Source: an uncultured Bacteroidales bacterium (GTDB lineage Bacteria > Bacteroidota > Bacteroidia > Bacteroidales > Paludibacteraceae). Taken from it: DNA of 64,000 bases. Under the pieces are notes generated by a model that had not been told where the DNA came from, did no database searches, and worked only from the letters and a program-made list of their open reading frames with translations. The stretch is taken from contig CAMKDV010000001.1 of NCBI GenBank assembly GCA_946411385.1, positions 124,001-188,000 on the forward strand, read 5' to 3'. Each line of letters opens with the position of its first letter. Position 1 is the first letter of the stretch. Shown here piece by piece: positions 1 through 7,646 of this stretch. The position numbers were made by a program, and so were the translations under genes.

Positions 1-801
1 CGGTACAGCCGGGTTGTGGGCAGACAGGATGTTTGAGCTCAGCTGCGCATCACCCCATTGTATCCGCTCACGCTCCACGGCTATCCTGCCCCACCACGCG
101 TACAGAGCTATACCTCCGCGCGAGTCAGAGAAGTCGCCGCCGAAGTTCGATTCCTTGTATTGCACACCGGGCAGGTTGTTCAGATAACCCGGTTGCGACA
201 AACGTGCGCCGTAGATCTTGTCGTACGACGTGGGGAAATAGCTGTCTTTCAGCAATCCCGTTCCTTTCCACGAGTTGTCGCGCAGCGAACCCCAAATGCT
301 CAGATGGTGAGCTATATCCATCTGCACGTCAACGCCGTACCAGCGTTTGGTAATAACGCCTTTTTTCGATACGCACAGATCCATACCTAATATCGGCCGC
401 ACTCTCAGTTTGAAGATTTTGTCCTTCGTCAGTATATGCAGCGACGGATCTGCCAGCGACAGATTGGATACCGCTGTCTTCCATTGCGTCACGTGCCGAT
501 GGCCGTATGTAACATACGTTGGCAACGTATCCATCTCCAAGGCATAATCTTGCATATAGAACTGCAAGTCTTCCTTCTGACGGCGCGACAGCAGACTGTC
601 TTTTGCCTGTGCCACCTGCAGCAAGTCGGCTATCTGTTTGCGCGTAAACGGACGGATAGCTTCTGTGATGTCAATCACGCCATCCGTAGCCAGTTCGTCC
701 AGATAGTCATAGATCTGCGTATATTCCAACGCTTCCGGCACGACTTGAGCTTGCATCGCCGATGCAACCATCATCAATCCTACAACCAGATACCTGCGCA
801 T
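1..801 (-). CDS. Wzi-like capsule assembly outer-membrane protein (C-terminus beyond window)
   Basis: Partial gene: 267 codons from ATG at 801 read to the window edge without a stop. The N-terminus is a signal peptide (MRRYLVVGLMMVASAMQA). Then comes a segment of the type YDYLDELATDGVID followed by a 'IRPFTRKQIADLL' motif, as in Bacteroidota members of the Wzi family. Later the blocks WWGRIAVERERIQWGD and LSSNILSAHNPAVP match the Trp-Gly/'ils' strand motifs of Wzi beta-barrels, which help anchor surface polysaccharide at the outer membrane. The gene lies directly downstream of ompH on the same strand, separated only by a heptamer repeat. Family assignment is from remembered motifs, moderate certainty. 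Confidence 0.6.
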   Translation of the reverse strand, partial: MRRYLVVGLMMVASAMQAQVVPEALEYTQIYDYLDELATDGVIDITEAIRPFTRKQIADLLQVAQAKDSLLSRRQKEDLQFYMQDYALEMDTLPTYVTYGHRHVTQWKTAVSNLSLADPSLHILTKDKIFKLRVRPILGMDLCVSKKGVITKRWYGVDVQMDIAHHLSIWGSLRDNSWKGTGLLKDSYFPTSYDKIYGARLSQPGYLNNLPGVQYKESNFGGDFSDSRGGIALYAWWGRIAVERERIQWGDAQLSSNILSAHNPAVP

Positions 802-827
802 GGCTTTCACCTTTCACCTTTCATTTA

Positions 828-1430
828 TCACTTTTTCTTCGGTGTATAACGATTATTCAGTGCCTCAACCACCTCGGCGGTAATGTCGTAGCCGTCAACC
901 GATACGAGGATGTTGTCCTTGGCGTTGTTCGAGAAGATCATTTGATAGCGTCCGTCGGCATTCAGCTGGCGCAGATAGCTCAGGATGGTGTCTGCCAGTT
1001 GTGCCTGAAGCTCCTGATTCTCCTGAAGGATCTCCTGAGTCAGTTGTGCCTCACGGTTCTCCAGGTCTTGCTGCTTTTTCATGATGCGTTGTTGCTCGCT
1101 CTCGGCTCGTTCACGGCTCAGGAATGCGTTGTTCTCCAGTTTGCGCTGGAAATCAGCCATCTCATTCTGCAGCGTACGGGCTTTCTGGTTCAGCTCCAGA
1201 CGGGCATTCTCCTGGCGCGTCATCAGCTTGTCCTGTGCCTCCAGAGCAAATGTGTAGCCCAACAGGATGGAGTCCAGGTTGATGTACGCTACGGGCATTC
1301 CGCCGTTCTCAACTGCTACGGGAGTCACAGCCGTTTCTTTCGGCGCGGACTTGCCATTAAAGATGATTACAAACAAAGCTACGATAGCAGCTACTAAAAT
1401 TACGTCAATACAAATTTGGATTTTATTCAT
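828..1430 (-). CDS. OmpH/Skp-family periplasmic chaperone-like protein
   Basis: A 200-residue protein. Residues about 7-26 form an N-terminal membrane helix or uncleaved signal (ICIDVILVAAIVALFVIIFN). After it comes the characteristic OmpH entry 'MPVAYINLDSILLGY' near residue 45, a long Gln/Glu/Arg-rich coiled coil (about 65-150), and a C-terminal beta segment (NILVSVDGYDITAEVVEALN). Skp/OmpH proteins hold unfolded outer-membrane proteins in the periplasm. The neighbouring Wzi-like and beta-barrel genes fit that role. The helix at the N-terminus suggests the chaperone is membrane-tethered, as in many Bacteroidota paralogues. Confidence 0.85.
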   Translation of the reverse strand: MNKIQICIDVILVAAIVALFVIIFNGKSAPKETAVTPVAVENGGMPVAYINLDSILLGYTFALEAQDKLMTRQENARLELNQKARTLQNEMADFQRKLENNAFLSRERAESEQQRIMKKQQDLENREAQLTQEILQENQELQAQLADTILSYLRQLNADGRYQMIFSNNAKDNILVSVDGYDITAEVVEALNNRYTPKKK

Positions 1431-1480
1431 TGTTTATTGTTGTTTTATTTGGCAGCCTGTATCGGCCACCGGAGTTTTAT

Positions 1481-1720
1481 TTACAAATCTTTCACATTCA
1501 GCCGCAATGGATTGCCCCGTTGTGCTTGTCTGTCTTGCGATCGGGTGCAGCCTACCCCGCGCTCCCTCATCGCCTTGCTCTGCCCCACATCCTCGCTGTG
1601 GAACGTGCCGTTCTTTTTCACGATGATCCTCACGCACATCAATGCGATGGCCAGCCCTACCGCAATGATTGCGGCAATCACCGATACGCCTATGGATATG
1701 TCCATCATCATCCTTGTCAT
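1481..1720 (-). CDS. Small membrane protein with conserved cytoplasmic tail, function unknown
   Basis: A 79-residue protein. Residues about 5-33 form one transmembrane helix (DISIGVSVIAAIIAVGLAIALMCVRIIV). The polar tail contains KNGTFHSEDVGQSKAMRERGVGC and RSQDRQAQ, a pattern I associate with small Bacteroidota membrane proteins without known function. It starts 5 bp after the stop of the upstream ribbon-helix-helix gene, so the two are probably one transcript. Several ATGs cluster at the start (1720, 1711, 1708, 1705) and the true one is uncertain. Confidence 0.6.
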   Translation of the reverse strand: MTRMMMDISIGVSVIAAIIAVGLAIALMCVRIIVKKNGTFHSEDVGQSKAMRERGVGCTRSQDRQAQRGNPLRLNVKDL

Positions 1721-1725
1721 TTTTT

Positions 1726-1935
1726 TTAATCAAACAGCGTCGGGCTGTCCTTGTCAAATCGCTTGAGGATCGTCCGTATCAGCGTCTGGCGAATCATATC
1801 CGATCTATTCGACATCTTATACCGCTCACAATAGCGCGTTATCGTTCGTAACTCACTATCATTCAACATCACCGTCACACGATGCGTGCGAGGTTGTTTC
1901 TTGAACTTACCCGATGATGAAGGACGTTGCTGCAT
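1726..1935 (-). CDS. Small ribbon-helix-helix-like protein
   Basis: A 69-residue basic protein. A beta strand (HRVTVMLND, about 18-26), a helix (SELRTITRYCERY) and a second helix (NRSDMIRQTLIRTIL) give the layout of a MetJ/Arc/CopG DNA-binding fold. The N-terminus is rich in Ser, Lys and Arg. It sits 28 bp downstream of the beta-barrel gene and just upstream of a small membrane-protein gene, all on one strand. RHH proteins of this size often act as dimeric repressors. No toxin partner is visible, so a stand-alone regulator is more likely than an antitoxin. Function is inferred from fold pattern only. Confidence 0.6.
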   Translation of the reverse strand: MQQRPSSSGKFKKQPRTHRVTVMLNDSELRTITRYCERYKMSNRSDMIRQTLIRTILKRFDKDSPTLFD

Positions 1936-1963
1936 GTCGATCTATGTCTGTTTGTTCTTTTGC

Positions 1964-2725
1964 TTAAAACAATATGCCTATCGTCAGCATCCCCGATAGC
2001 GCAGTCACGCCGCTTTCCGTCGCAAACCATTGTCCGGCAGTTGCATATTGCTCGTGCGGAAAACGTGCCAGCTGCTGCACCTCGAATTGGTAGCCTACGT
2101 GCAGCGAGCCTGTTCGGCTGAAATTCAGCCTGTAGGCAACCGACAAACCCGCATTCACGCCACCAAGGAAATTGCCTATTCCTATTCCGTAACCGGCTGA
2201 CGCACCTATCATCGGGGTATGTTTGCCCGTCATCAGCGGCAGCTCCATCACTACGTCTATCGGCAGCACCGAATAGGTCTTACCCGCCTGAATCAATGCT
2301 CTGTACCCTACTGCACCGCCAAGGAATATACGCCTGTTGGCTATGTTGTTTGCTCCTATCATGAAGTCTGCCGCTACCGATATGCCCGACCTGTCGTTCA
2401 TATACATGTAGCCGCTCGCTACGCGAAAACCCATCGAGGTCTTCTTTACGTTCGACACACTGCGTGATGCCGTTTCTTTTTCCTCTTCTTTCGGCTGGTT
2501 GTCCTGTACGGCGGTTATCTCCTCAATATCCGCGCGCGGAAACTGAAAACGAGCGCCGGACGCATCTTTCACGATTACCACCTCATCGTTCTGCATCACT
2601 ATCTCGCCCACGACTACACGCCCTGAACGAAATACCACACGTTGCGGCACTTGATCCTCGGCAACAGCAGCCATTGTGAACAAGCACAACAGCACCAGAC
2701 ATACCAACCGTAACATATATTTCAT
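1964..2725 (-). CDS. Outer-membrane beta-barrel protein with N-terminal Sm-like strand domain
   Basis: A 253-residue secreted protein with a signal peptide (MKYMLRLVCLVLLCLFTMAAVAE). Residues about 28-75 (QRVVFRSGRVVVGEIVMQND ... ADIEEITAVQ) resemble the small beta domain often found before Bacteroidota barrels. From about residue 95 onward there are alternating amphipathic strands with GAxxGYGIGIGNFLGGVNAG and a final strand ending in Ile-Leu-Phe, typical of a beta-barrel C-terminus. Substrate or role is unknown. Transcription starts from a clear TAACTTTG promoter divergent from tilS. Confidence 0.7.
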   Translation of the reverse strand: MKYMLRLVCLVLLCLFTMAAVAEDQVPQRVVFRSGRVVVGEIVMQNDEVVIVKDASGARFQFPRADIEEITAVQDNQPKEEEKETASRSVSNVKKTSMGFRVASGYMYMNDRSGISVAADFMIGANNIANRRIFLGGAVGYRALIQAGKTYSVLPIDVVMELPLMTGKHTPMIGASAGYGIGIGNFLGGVNAGLSVAYRLNFSRTGSLHVGYQFEVQQLARFPHEQYATAGQWFATESGVTALSGMLTIGILF

Positions 2726-2746
2726 AAGTACACAATTTCGCGACTA

Positions 2747-2778
2747 CAAAGTTACTAATTTTTTTTCATATTTGCAAG
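2747..2778 (-). promoter_or_regulatory. Bacteroidota-type promoter for the beta-barrel gene
   Basis: On the minus strand, CTTG (2775-2778) and TAACTTTG (2747-2754) are separated by 20 nt, matching the Bacteroidota -33/-7 consensus. The first ATG at 2725 lies about 20 nt downstream. It is divergent from the tilS promoter, and both carry the same TTCTTGCAAAT sequence at -33. Confidence 0.75.
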
Positions 2779-2813
2779 AAAATTCACAAAAAAATCATAT
2801 ATTTGCCGATTTT

Positions 2814-2845
2814 CTTGCAAATGTCCGATTTTTTTTGTACCTTTG
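2814..2845 (+). promoter_or_regulatory. Bacteroidota-type promoter for tilS-aroE
   Basis: CTTG (2814-2817), a 20-nt spacer, then TACCTTTG (2838-2845). It fixes the tilS start at the ATG at 2867, because the upstream TTG at 2843 would lie inside the -7 element. Confidence 0.75.
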
Positions 2846-2866
2846 TGCCGAATTTTAGTGATTTCT

Positions 2867-3745
2867 ATGCTTCGACGCGTCACCCGATATATCTCCCGCC
2901 ACGCTTTGCTCCGACCTAAAGCAAAAGTCTTGGTGTGCGTCAGTGGCGGCGCCGATTCCATGGCGCTTCTCGATGTGTTGCGCCGTGGCGGATACGAGTG
3001 CGTCGTGGCGCATTGCAATTTCCATTTGCGCGGTGAGGACAGCAATGCCGATGAATCGTTTGTGCGTTCGTTCTGCGATGAGGCGGGCATCCCGTGTTTC
3101 GTCCGGGAGTTCGATACGACCTCCGTTGCCCACGATCGCTCACAAAGCATCGAGGTTGCGGCGCGCGAACTGCGCTACTCATGGTTTGCCATCTTGGCGC
3201 GCGAACAAGGATGTGAGGCTATTGCCGTGGCGCATCATCAGAACGATCAGGCTGAAACGGTCATTCTCAACCTGTTGCGCGGCTCCGGCTTGCGTGGATT
3301 GGCTGCTATGCGCCCCACGTCGCCTAATCCCGTCGTGCCCGACAGTCCTCACGTCATTCGTCCGCTGCTATGCACCACCCACGACTATATCGTTCATTAT
3401 CTGCGCGATATACGTCACTTGTCGTGGCGTGAAGATGCCACCAACGCCGATACATCTATCCCGCGTAATGCCATCCGGCAGTGGCTCGCCTCACGCAGCA
3501 AGGGTGAGATTGAGAACATCTGCCACACGGCGGATCTCATGCAGGGCTATGCCGACCGTCAGGACGGACGCTCTTCACGTGCGCGCGATTTAGTGGAATT
3601 GTACGAGCAGCTCCGTCCCTATCAGCCCAATCAGGTCGAAGCCATCTACGATGCCATGCAGCGTGGCGAGAGCGGCAAACGCTTTCAGATGGACGGTGCC
3701 ACACTCATCATCCGCAAACATTCTTACATCATCCAAACCGACTGA
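2867..3745 (+). CDS. tilS: tRNA(Ile)-lysidine synthase, short form
   Basis: TilS changes the wobble C34 of tRNA-Ile2 to lysidine with ATP and lysine, switching its codon from AUG to AUA. The N-terminal PP-loop ATPase motif SGGADSMALLD is at about residues 26-36. It is followed by AHCNFHLRGEDSNADE, the 'HHQNDQAETVILNLLRGSGLRGL' block and the 'RPLL ... DATNAD ... RNAIRQWL' region. At 292 residues it holds the catalytic core but only a short C-terminal tail, whereas classic TilS proteins exceed 400 residues and carry an extra C-terminal domain. Start chosen from the promoter position. aroE begins 2 bp after the stop, so the two are co-transcribed. Confidence 0.92.
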   Translation: MLRRVTRYISRHALLRPKAKVLVCVSGGADSMALLDVLRRGGYECVVAHCNFHLRGEDSNADESFVRSFCDEAGIPCFVREFDTTSVAHDRSQSIEVAARELRYSWFAILAREQGCEAIAVAHHQNDQAETVILNLLRGSGLRGLAAMRPTSPNPVVPDSPHVIRPLLCTTHDYIVHYLRDIRHLSWREDATNADTSIPRNAIRQWLASRSKGEIENICHTADLMQGYADRQDGRSSRARDLVELYEQLRPYQPNQVEAIYDAMQRGESGKRFQMDGATLIIRKHSYIIQTD

Positions 3746-3747
3746 TT

Positions 3748-4458
3748 ATGTTACATTTTGGAATCATTGGCAATCCTCTCGGCCACTCGCAAAGTAAGGT
3801 ATATTTCGACCGCCGTTTCGCAGCGGAAGCTATTGATGCGTCGTTTACCGAATATCCACTCAACCGGATAGAAGAGGTTCGTCCCCTACTCAACCTTCTG
3901 GACGGCATGAACGTCACCTCGCCCTTCAAGCAGCAGATCATCCCTTATCTTGACGGACTTGATCCTGTAGCTCAGGCCATAGGGGCGGTAAATGTGGTAT
4001 GTCATGGCATAGGCTATAATACCGACTGGTATGGCATTGTCCATACTTTCCGTCCGGCTCTGCTGCCTGACGACCGTCATGCGTTGGTGCTCGGTACGGG
4101 CGGAGCAGCCCGAGCCGTGGGCTACGGCTTGCAGCAACTAGGGCTGTCGGTAAGGTATGTAAGTCGTGATCCGAACAGGGGTGACCTTACTTACTCTGGC
4201 CTTAACGCGGATATTATGAATGAATGTACCGTGATTGCCAATGCTACGCCGCTTGGCATGTCGCCGCATCTGGATGAAGCGCCTGCTATACCCTACGAGC
4301 TTGTCACGCCACGTCACCTGCTATTTGATTGCATCTATAATCCATCCGAGACCCTTTTCCTCCGCCTTGCCCGTCAGCACGGCTCCCGCACCCTCAACGG
4401 CCGTCAGATGTTTCTCACCCAAGCCGCCCACGCCTATCGCTTATACCTCGGCAACTGA
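3748..4458 (+). CDS. aroE: Shikimate dehydrogenase (NADP+)
   Basis: A 236-residue protein that reduces 3-dehydroshikimate to shikimate in the chorismate pathway. Visible are the N-terminal substrate motif GNPLGHSQSKVYFD (residues 8-21), the NVTSPFK block with the catalytic Lys61, AIGAVNVV and NTDWYG, the nucleotide-binding GTGGAARAVGYGL, and the C-terminal DCIYNPSETLFL ... GRQMFLTQAAHAYRL. It is somewhat shorter than the E. coli enzyme (272), as is common in Bacteroidota. It is transcribed with tilS. A strong antisense promoter points back into its 3' end. Confidence 0.93.
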   Translation: MLHFGIIGNPLGHSQSKVYFDRRFAAEAIDASFTEYPLNRIEEVRPLLNLLDGMNVTSPFKQQIIPYLDGLDPVAQAIGAVNVVCHGIGYNTDWYGIVHTFRPALLPDDRHALVLGTGGAARAVGYGLQQLGLSVRYVSRDPNRGDLTYSGLNADIMNECTVIANATPLGMSPHLDEAPAIPYELVTPRHLLFDCIYNPSETLFLRLARQHGSRTLNGRQMFLTQAAHAYRLYLGN

Positions 4459-5089
4459 TGTCTCACTTGCAAAATTCGGCCACTTTTATCGAGGTTTCCA
4501 AAATCCGGTGTTCTGTGCCCGCGTTCTTTGAACGAGGGTCGATTGCCGAACGCGAGTGCAAAGGTACAAAAAAATCTGACCTTTGCAAATGTTCCCTCGA
4601 AAAAATCAACACCCACATGTTTTTTTATATGCATATCCGCCACTCATCCCTACGCAATCCCTCTGAAATAGCACCTTGCAACAGACTTGTATTGGGTGAT
4701 TATTGCGTGATTATTGGGTAGTTATTGCGTGATTGCCTCTATAGGGGAACATACAACTGTGTGTTGCCTCTGGTAATAATCAACAAATATCTAACCGATA
4801 TATAACGAATAACTAACGTTTTGTGAGTCTGTATTATATACGTAGTATATAATACTATGGGTGTGTTATTTGTCCAAAATTACCCAAAAATATCTCAAAA
4901 TGGCACTGATGTGGTAAAATTGCAAGTAGACACATAAAAAAATTGCACTGGCGAAAGTGGCAAGATTGGCAAAACTTTTGCCATTTCAGCCATTTTTGCC
5001 ATGCAAAAATTTGCATGAGATTCTTGAGACAGTTGAGACAGTTGGGTGTCAACTTTTTTAGGACATTTCACGAGTGCCAGTGCAAATTT
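4459..5089. other. Gene-free AT-rich stretch with short tandem repeats
   Basis: No convincing gene in 630 bp. It contains a 24-bp sequence (4474-4497) repeated exactly after secDF (44745-44768), an orphan minus-strand promoter, and an 11-bp tandem repeat of GTGATTATTGC type (4696-4734, 3.5 units). A second 11-bp-period tract lies near 4872-4905, and a TTGAGACAG duplication near 5026-5043. It marks the left edge of accessory block A. Confidence 0.6.
4559..4589 (-). promoter_or_regulatory. Orphan stable-RNA-type promoter antisense to aroE end
   Basis: Minus strand: TTTG (4586-4589), a 19-nt spacer, then TACCTTTG (4559-4566), followed by GCACTCGC. The same TAnCTTTGCACTCGC start is seen at the 6S-like RNA and at the initiator tRNA in this window. 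No coding gene lies downstream on that strand before aroE's convergent 3' end, so it should make an untranslated or antisense transcript. Confidence 0.6.
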
Positions 5090-5404
5090 TTATGTCCTTG
5101 GATGCGTACGGCGGTAATTCCACCAGTAGGCGATGCGCTGGAAGAAGTTGATGTCTTCGTTATATACACCATCCGGTGCTTCAATTTCAGCTATGATGTT
5201 CCGGATAGGATCCGTTATTGTCCACCACCAATACCTCCATAACGGTTGTTGTGAACAATAACAATACGGATGATCGTACTCTTTTGTCAGTTCGCAGTAC
5301 TTATCGATGATGTCCATCATCTTTGCAATTTGTTTCCATGATCCATATACTACGAATTCCGATTTTTGGTTGGGACCATGATAAAATTCACCTCTGTAAA
5401 TCAT
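5090..5404 (-). CDS. Hypothetical protein, Trp/Tyr-rich
   Basis: A 104-residue protein unusually rich in aromatic residues (PLWRYWWWTITDP, FFQRIAYWWNYRR), without signal peptide or clear membrane helix. I do not recognise a family. It is the last gene of the minus-strand run that includes the DnaE-like and GyrA-like proteins, about 10 bp downstream of the sigma-like remnant. Coding status is supported by its compact placement and codon-like composition. Function unknown. Confidence 0.5.
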   Translation of the reverse strand: MIYRGEFYHGPNQKSEFVVYGSWKQIAKMMDIIDKYCELTKEYDHPYCYCSQQPLWRYWWWTITDPIRNIIAEIEAPDGVYNEDINFFQRIAYWWNYRRTHPRT

Positions 5405-5416
5405 ATCTTACTAATT

Positions 5417-5639
5417 TTAAATGTTAAACGGTTTTCTTTCCATCGCCTGACGAATGAACCAGACGGCATAAGGAACAAATTTGTATCCACACTCAGGATT
5501 GTACCGATGCCAAGCTTCCATCAATCCTGTTTCTCCTTTGGTCAGAAGTTCCTCCATCGGAGCCGGGTTGCCGCCGCGCAACCGACTCAACGAAAGGATG
5601 AAACTGCTGTTTGACCTGTTCGTCCGTAAGATTTTTCAT
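5417..5639 (-). pseudogene. Frameshifted sigma-70 region 2-like fragment
   Basis: Two overlapping frames together resemble sigma-70 region 2. The first, from ATG 5639, reads MKNLTDEQVKQQFHPFVESVARR and then diverges into QPGSDGG. The shifted frame (5557-5417) reads MEELLTKGETGLMEAWHRYN and then GYKFVPYAVWFIRQAM. These match 'plv.svArry.grg.plEdLi.eG..GLmeA..rfd...GyKFs.YAvWwIRQAi' of RpoD-like factors, including the core-binding and -10-melting segments. A one-base change at the CGGCGG run (about 5574) would join them. Region 4 (-35 recognition) is absent, so even a repaired product would be a region-2-only protein of about 70 residues. Either a decayed gene or a sequencing error. Confidence 0.6.
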
Positions 5640-5730
5640 TCCGGACTCAATGTTTTTTAGTGTTAAATAGCTATGCATAATAAATCGCGCTTATTATATA
5701 TAATACGAACGAGAGGTGATATTGTTTTTG

Positions 5731-6894
5731 CTAACGGATAATGGAATGCAACTCTTCTTTGAGCAGATTGAGGCAATCGGCATCCCGTTCGCAGACGGTT
5801 GCAAACGCATCGAGAAACTCCAGCGGATAGTTTGCTTTGAGATACGCGGCTTGGTAGGCAAGCCAAGTATAGCAGACGGAATGAGCCTTTAGGAAAGAAA
5901 AGCGCGAATCATGTATGGATTGCCAAATATGTTCGAGGGATTGTTCGTCATAGCCGTTTTGGCGACCGCCGGACAAGAACTTCGTTTTCAAGACATCCAA
6001 GACAGGCTGCTTCATGCGAACGAATGCCCAACGGAGCATATTGCTTTCTTCCTGTGAGAAATTGGCTATGCGTTGCGCCAATAGCATTGTTTGTTCCTGA
6101 TAAACAATTAGTCCGTAGGTCTCTTCGAGACACTCTTCTACGACGGAAATCTCATTCTTTCGATGCTTGCAGGCAATAAATTGCGGAATACGTCCTATTG
6201 TAGGCGGGCGATGCAGGGCATTCAACGCCAGGAGTTCGTTGAAGGTTTCCGGGACAAGTTCACACAAGTATTTGCGCATGTCTTCCGATTCGAATTGGAA
6301 AACGCCAGCCGTGCGTCCTTCTTGGAATAGACGGATTGTTCGTTCGTCATCTTGTGGGATAGCTTTCAGATCAAGGTCTATACCTCGTGTCTGCTTTATG
6401 TTGTGCAGACAGCGTTTGATCATCGTCAGAACAACAAGTCCCAGAATGTTCGTCGTTCCCGGATGTGAATGTCCGTATGTCTGCTTTACATAATCTTTCA
6501 CTTTTTCGCATTCGCAATCTTCCACATCGATATCAATAACAGGCAACACGCTTGTATCGGAATAAAAGCGTTCGAAAAGCAGACCATATTTCAGTGGGTC
6601 TATATCAGTTATCTTGAGGCAATATAATACGAGCGTCCCAGCTGCCGAACTGCGCCCGGGACCAACCATGATGTCCATTTTGCGTGCAAAATTCACATAG
6701 TCTGCAACCATCAGAAGATAGGGGATTGTGTTTTCATTGGCGCAAAGAGTTTGGAGTTCGGTTTCTGCGCGTTGGACGAAAGCGGGTGTTTGGGTGAACG
6801 ATGCACCATAACGCTCTATTGCGCCTTGCAATACTTGTTGACGTAACTCTTCTTTTAACGAAGAGGATGAATCTAATAAGTGATTGATTTTCAT
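5731..6894 (-). CDS. Truncated DnaE-like (family C DNA polymerase) protein lacking the third catalytic Asp
   Basis: A 387-residue protein aligning by eye to the polymerase core of Pol III alpha. Motifs in order are VGPGRSSAAGTLVLYCLKITDIDPLKY (about 77-103), LLFERFYSD, PVIDIDVE with Asp121/Asp123, ILGLVVLTMIK (150-160), DDERTIRLFQEG, GVFQFESEDMRKYL (197-210), ALHRPPTIG, YQEQTMLLAQ, and the SHSVCYTWLAYQAAYLKANYPLEF type block (about 338-360). The PHP domain, the C-terminal beta-binding, OB and tau-binding parts are missing. About 125 residues between the Asp pair and the 'KFDxLGL' motif are deleted. The catalytic Asp of that motif is Asn149 (TTNILGL). Two-metal catalysis is therefore doubtful. 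It may be a DNA- or clamp-loader-binding derivative or an inhibitor. It lies between the GyrA-like gene (18 bp upstream) and the sigma-like remnant. Confidence 0.75.
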   Translation of the reverse strand: MKINHLLDSSSSLKEELRQQVLQGAIERYGASFTQTPAFVQRAETELQTLCANENTIPYLLMVADYVNFARKMDIMVGPGRSSAAGTLVLYCLKITDIDPLKYGLLFERFYSDTSVLPVIDIDVEDCECEKVKDYVKQTYGHSHPGTTNILGLVVLTMIKRCLHNIKQTRGIDLDLKAIPQDDERTIRLFQEGRTAGVFQFESEDMRKYLCELVPETFNELLALNALHRPPTIGRIPQFIACKHRKNEISVVEECLEETYGLIVYQEQTMLLAQRIANFSQEESNMLRWAFVRMKQPVLDVLKTKFLSGGRQNGYDEQSLEHIWQSIHDSRFSFLKAHSVCYTWLAYQAAYLKANYPLEFLDAFATVCERDADCLNLLKEELHSIIR

Positions 6895-6911
6895 ATAACA
6901 ATTGTTTTTAA

Positions 6912-7646
6912 TTAATGTGGAATACCTTTCTTTTCAAAATACATAGCAGTAGCCATGTTGGTGGGTTTGAGGCGACTCAAAAAGGCCAAACGCTGTTTGA
7001 AATCCTCTTTCTCAATGGCGAGTTGTACCGCGTCGCAAGAGGTGACTTTAGACAGAGGCAGATTGAGAAGATACTGAGCTCTTACATAGCCAATCTCAAG
7101 GCGCTTTTGAAGGCGAATACACGCTTCTTGGGGATTGTTGGAAATGCGAATGAGGTGAATAAACTCCTCCAGATTATCTGCCACAACTCGTGTGCATTCC
7201 AGTTCGTCAAGATGCCGCTTAACTGCTCGTATTTCAGCATCGACATGCCCCATCATATACCACGCGGAGGTATGAAGCAAGCGCACATTGCGAAAGAGGA
7301 TGGATTTGTTGACGGGCGCTTCGAAGTCCCGCAAGCCTTCTTCCGAATCTTCGGGTTCTTTCAGGTAGTTCTTAGGCGGTTCGGTAAACGTGCGTTTGTA
7401 CGTATCGACGTAGTGCTGAAGAAAGGCGGCTCGTTCAGGAGTGTCTGCCTGCCCGATCTCTTGCTCAACACTCTCAATCGGGCTAAAACCGAAATTCTCC
7501 AGGAAGGAGATTTCGGAGTAGTTTGGCATGTCAAGCGCGGCTTGCCCGGAAGCCGTGAAGTCCAATAGATTAGGTCTCATAGTTTCTTCATTTTGAATGC
7601 AATGTTTGGCATTGCGTGAAACATTAGTGGTTTGAATCATGTTCAT
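6912..7646 (-). CDS. Protein with GyrA/ParC coiled-coil ('tower')-like C-terminal region
   Basis: A 244-residue protein. The N-terminal ~110 residues are acidic and unrecognised. Residues about 137-226 look like the GyrA/ParC segment after the breakage-reunion domain: a long helix (EIRAVKRHLDELE), then NLEEFIHLIRISNNPQEACI, then RLEIGYVRAQYLLNLPLSKVTS and EKEDFKQRLAFLSRL. In gyrase the same order is 'idevialIRas...ar..L...f.ls..QaqaildmrL.rLtgle...l..E...l...i..L'. The catalytic Tyr domain and the DNA-wrapping pinwheel are absent. Its ATG overlaps the end of the upstream 94-residue gene by 22 bp and the DnaE-like gene follows, so it sits in a coupled operon. Homology is by remembered motif and needs a profile search. 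Confidence 0.5.
   Translation of the reverse strand: MNMIQTTNVSRNAKHCIQNEETMRPNLLDFTASGQAALDMPNYSEISFLENFGFSPIESVEQEIGQADTPERAAFLQHYVDTYKRTFTEPPKNYLKEPEDSEEGLRDFEAPVNKSILFRNVRLLHTSAWYMMGHVDAEIRAVKRHLDELECTRVVADNLEEFIHLIRISNNPQEACIRLQKRLEIGYVRAQYLLNLPLSKVTSCDAVQLAIEKEDFKQRLAFLSRLKPTNMATAMYFEKKGIPH

Noticed and set aside
4434..4643. A 69-codon gene behind the orphan promoter
   Set aside because: Its ATG lies upstream of the promoter's -7 element, so it could not be translated from that transcript, and it has no recognisable motif.
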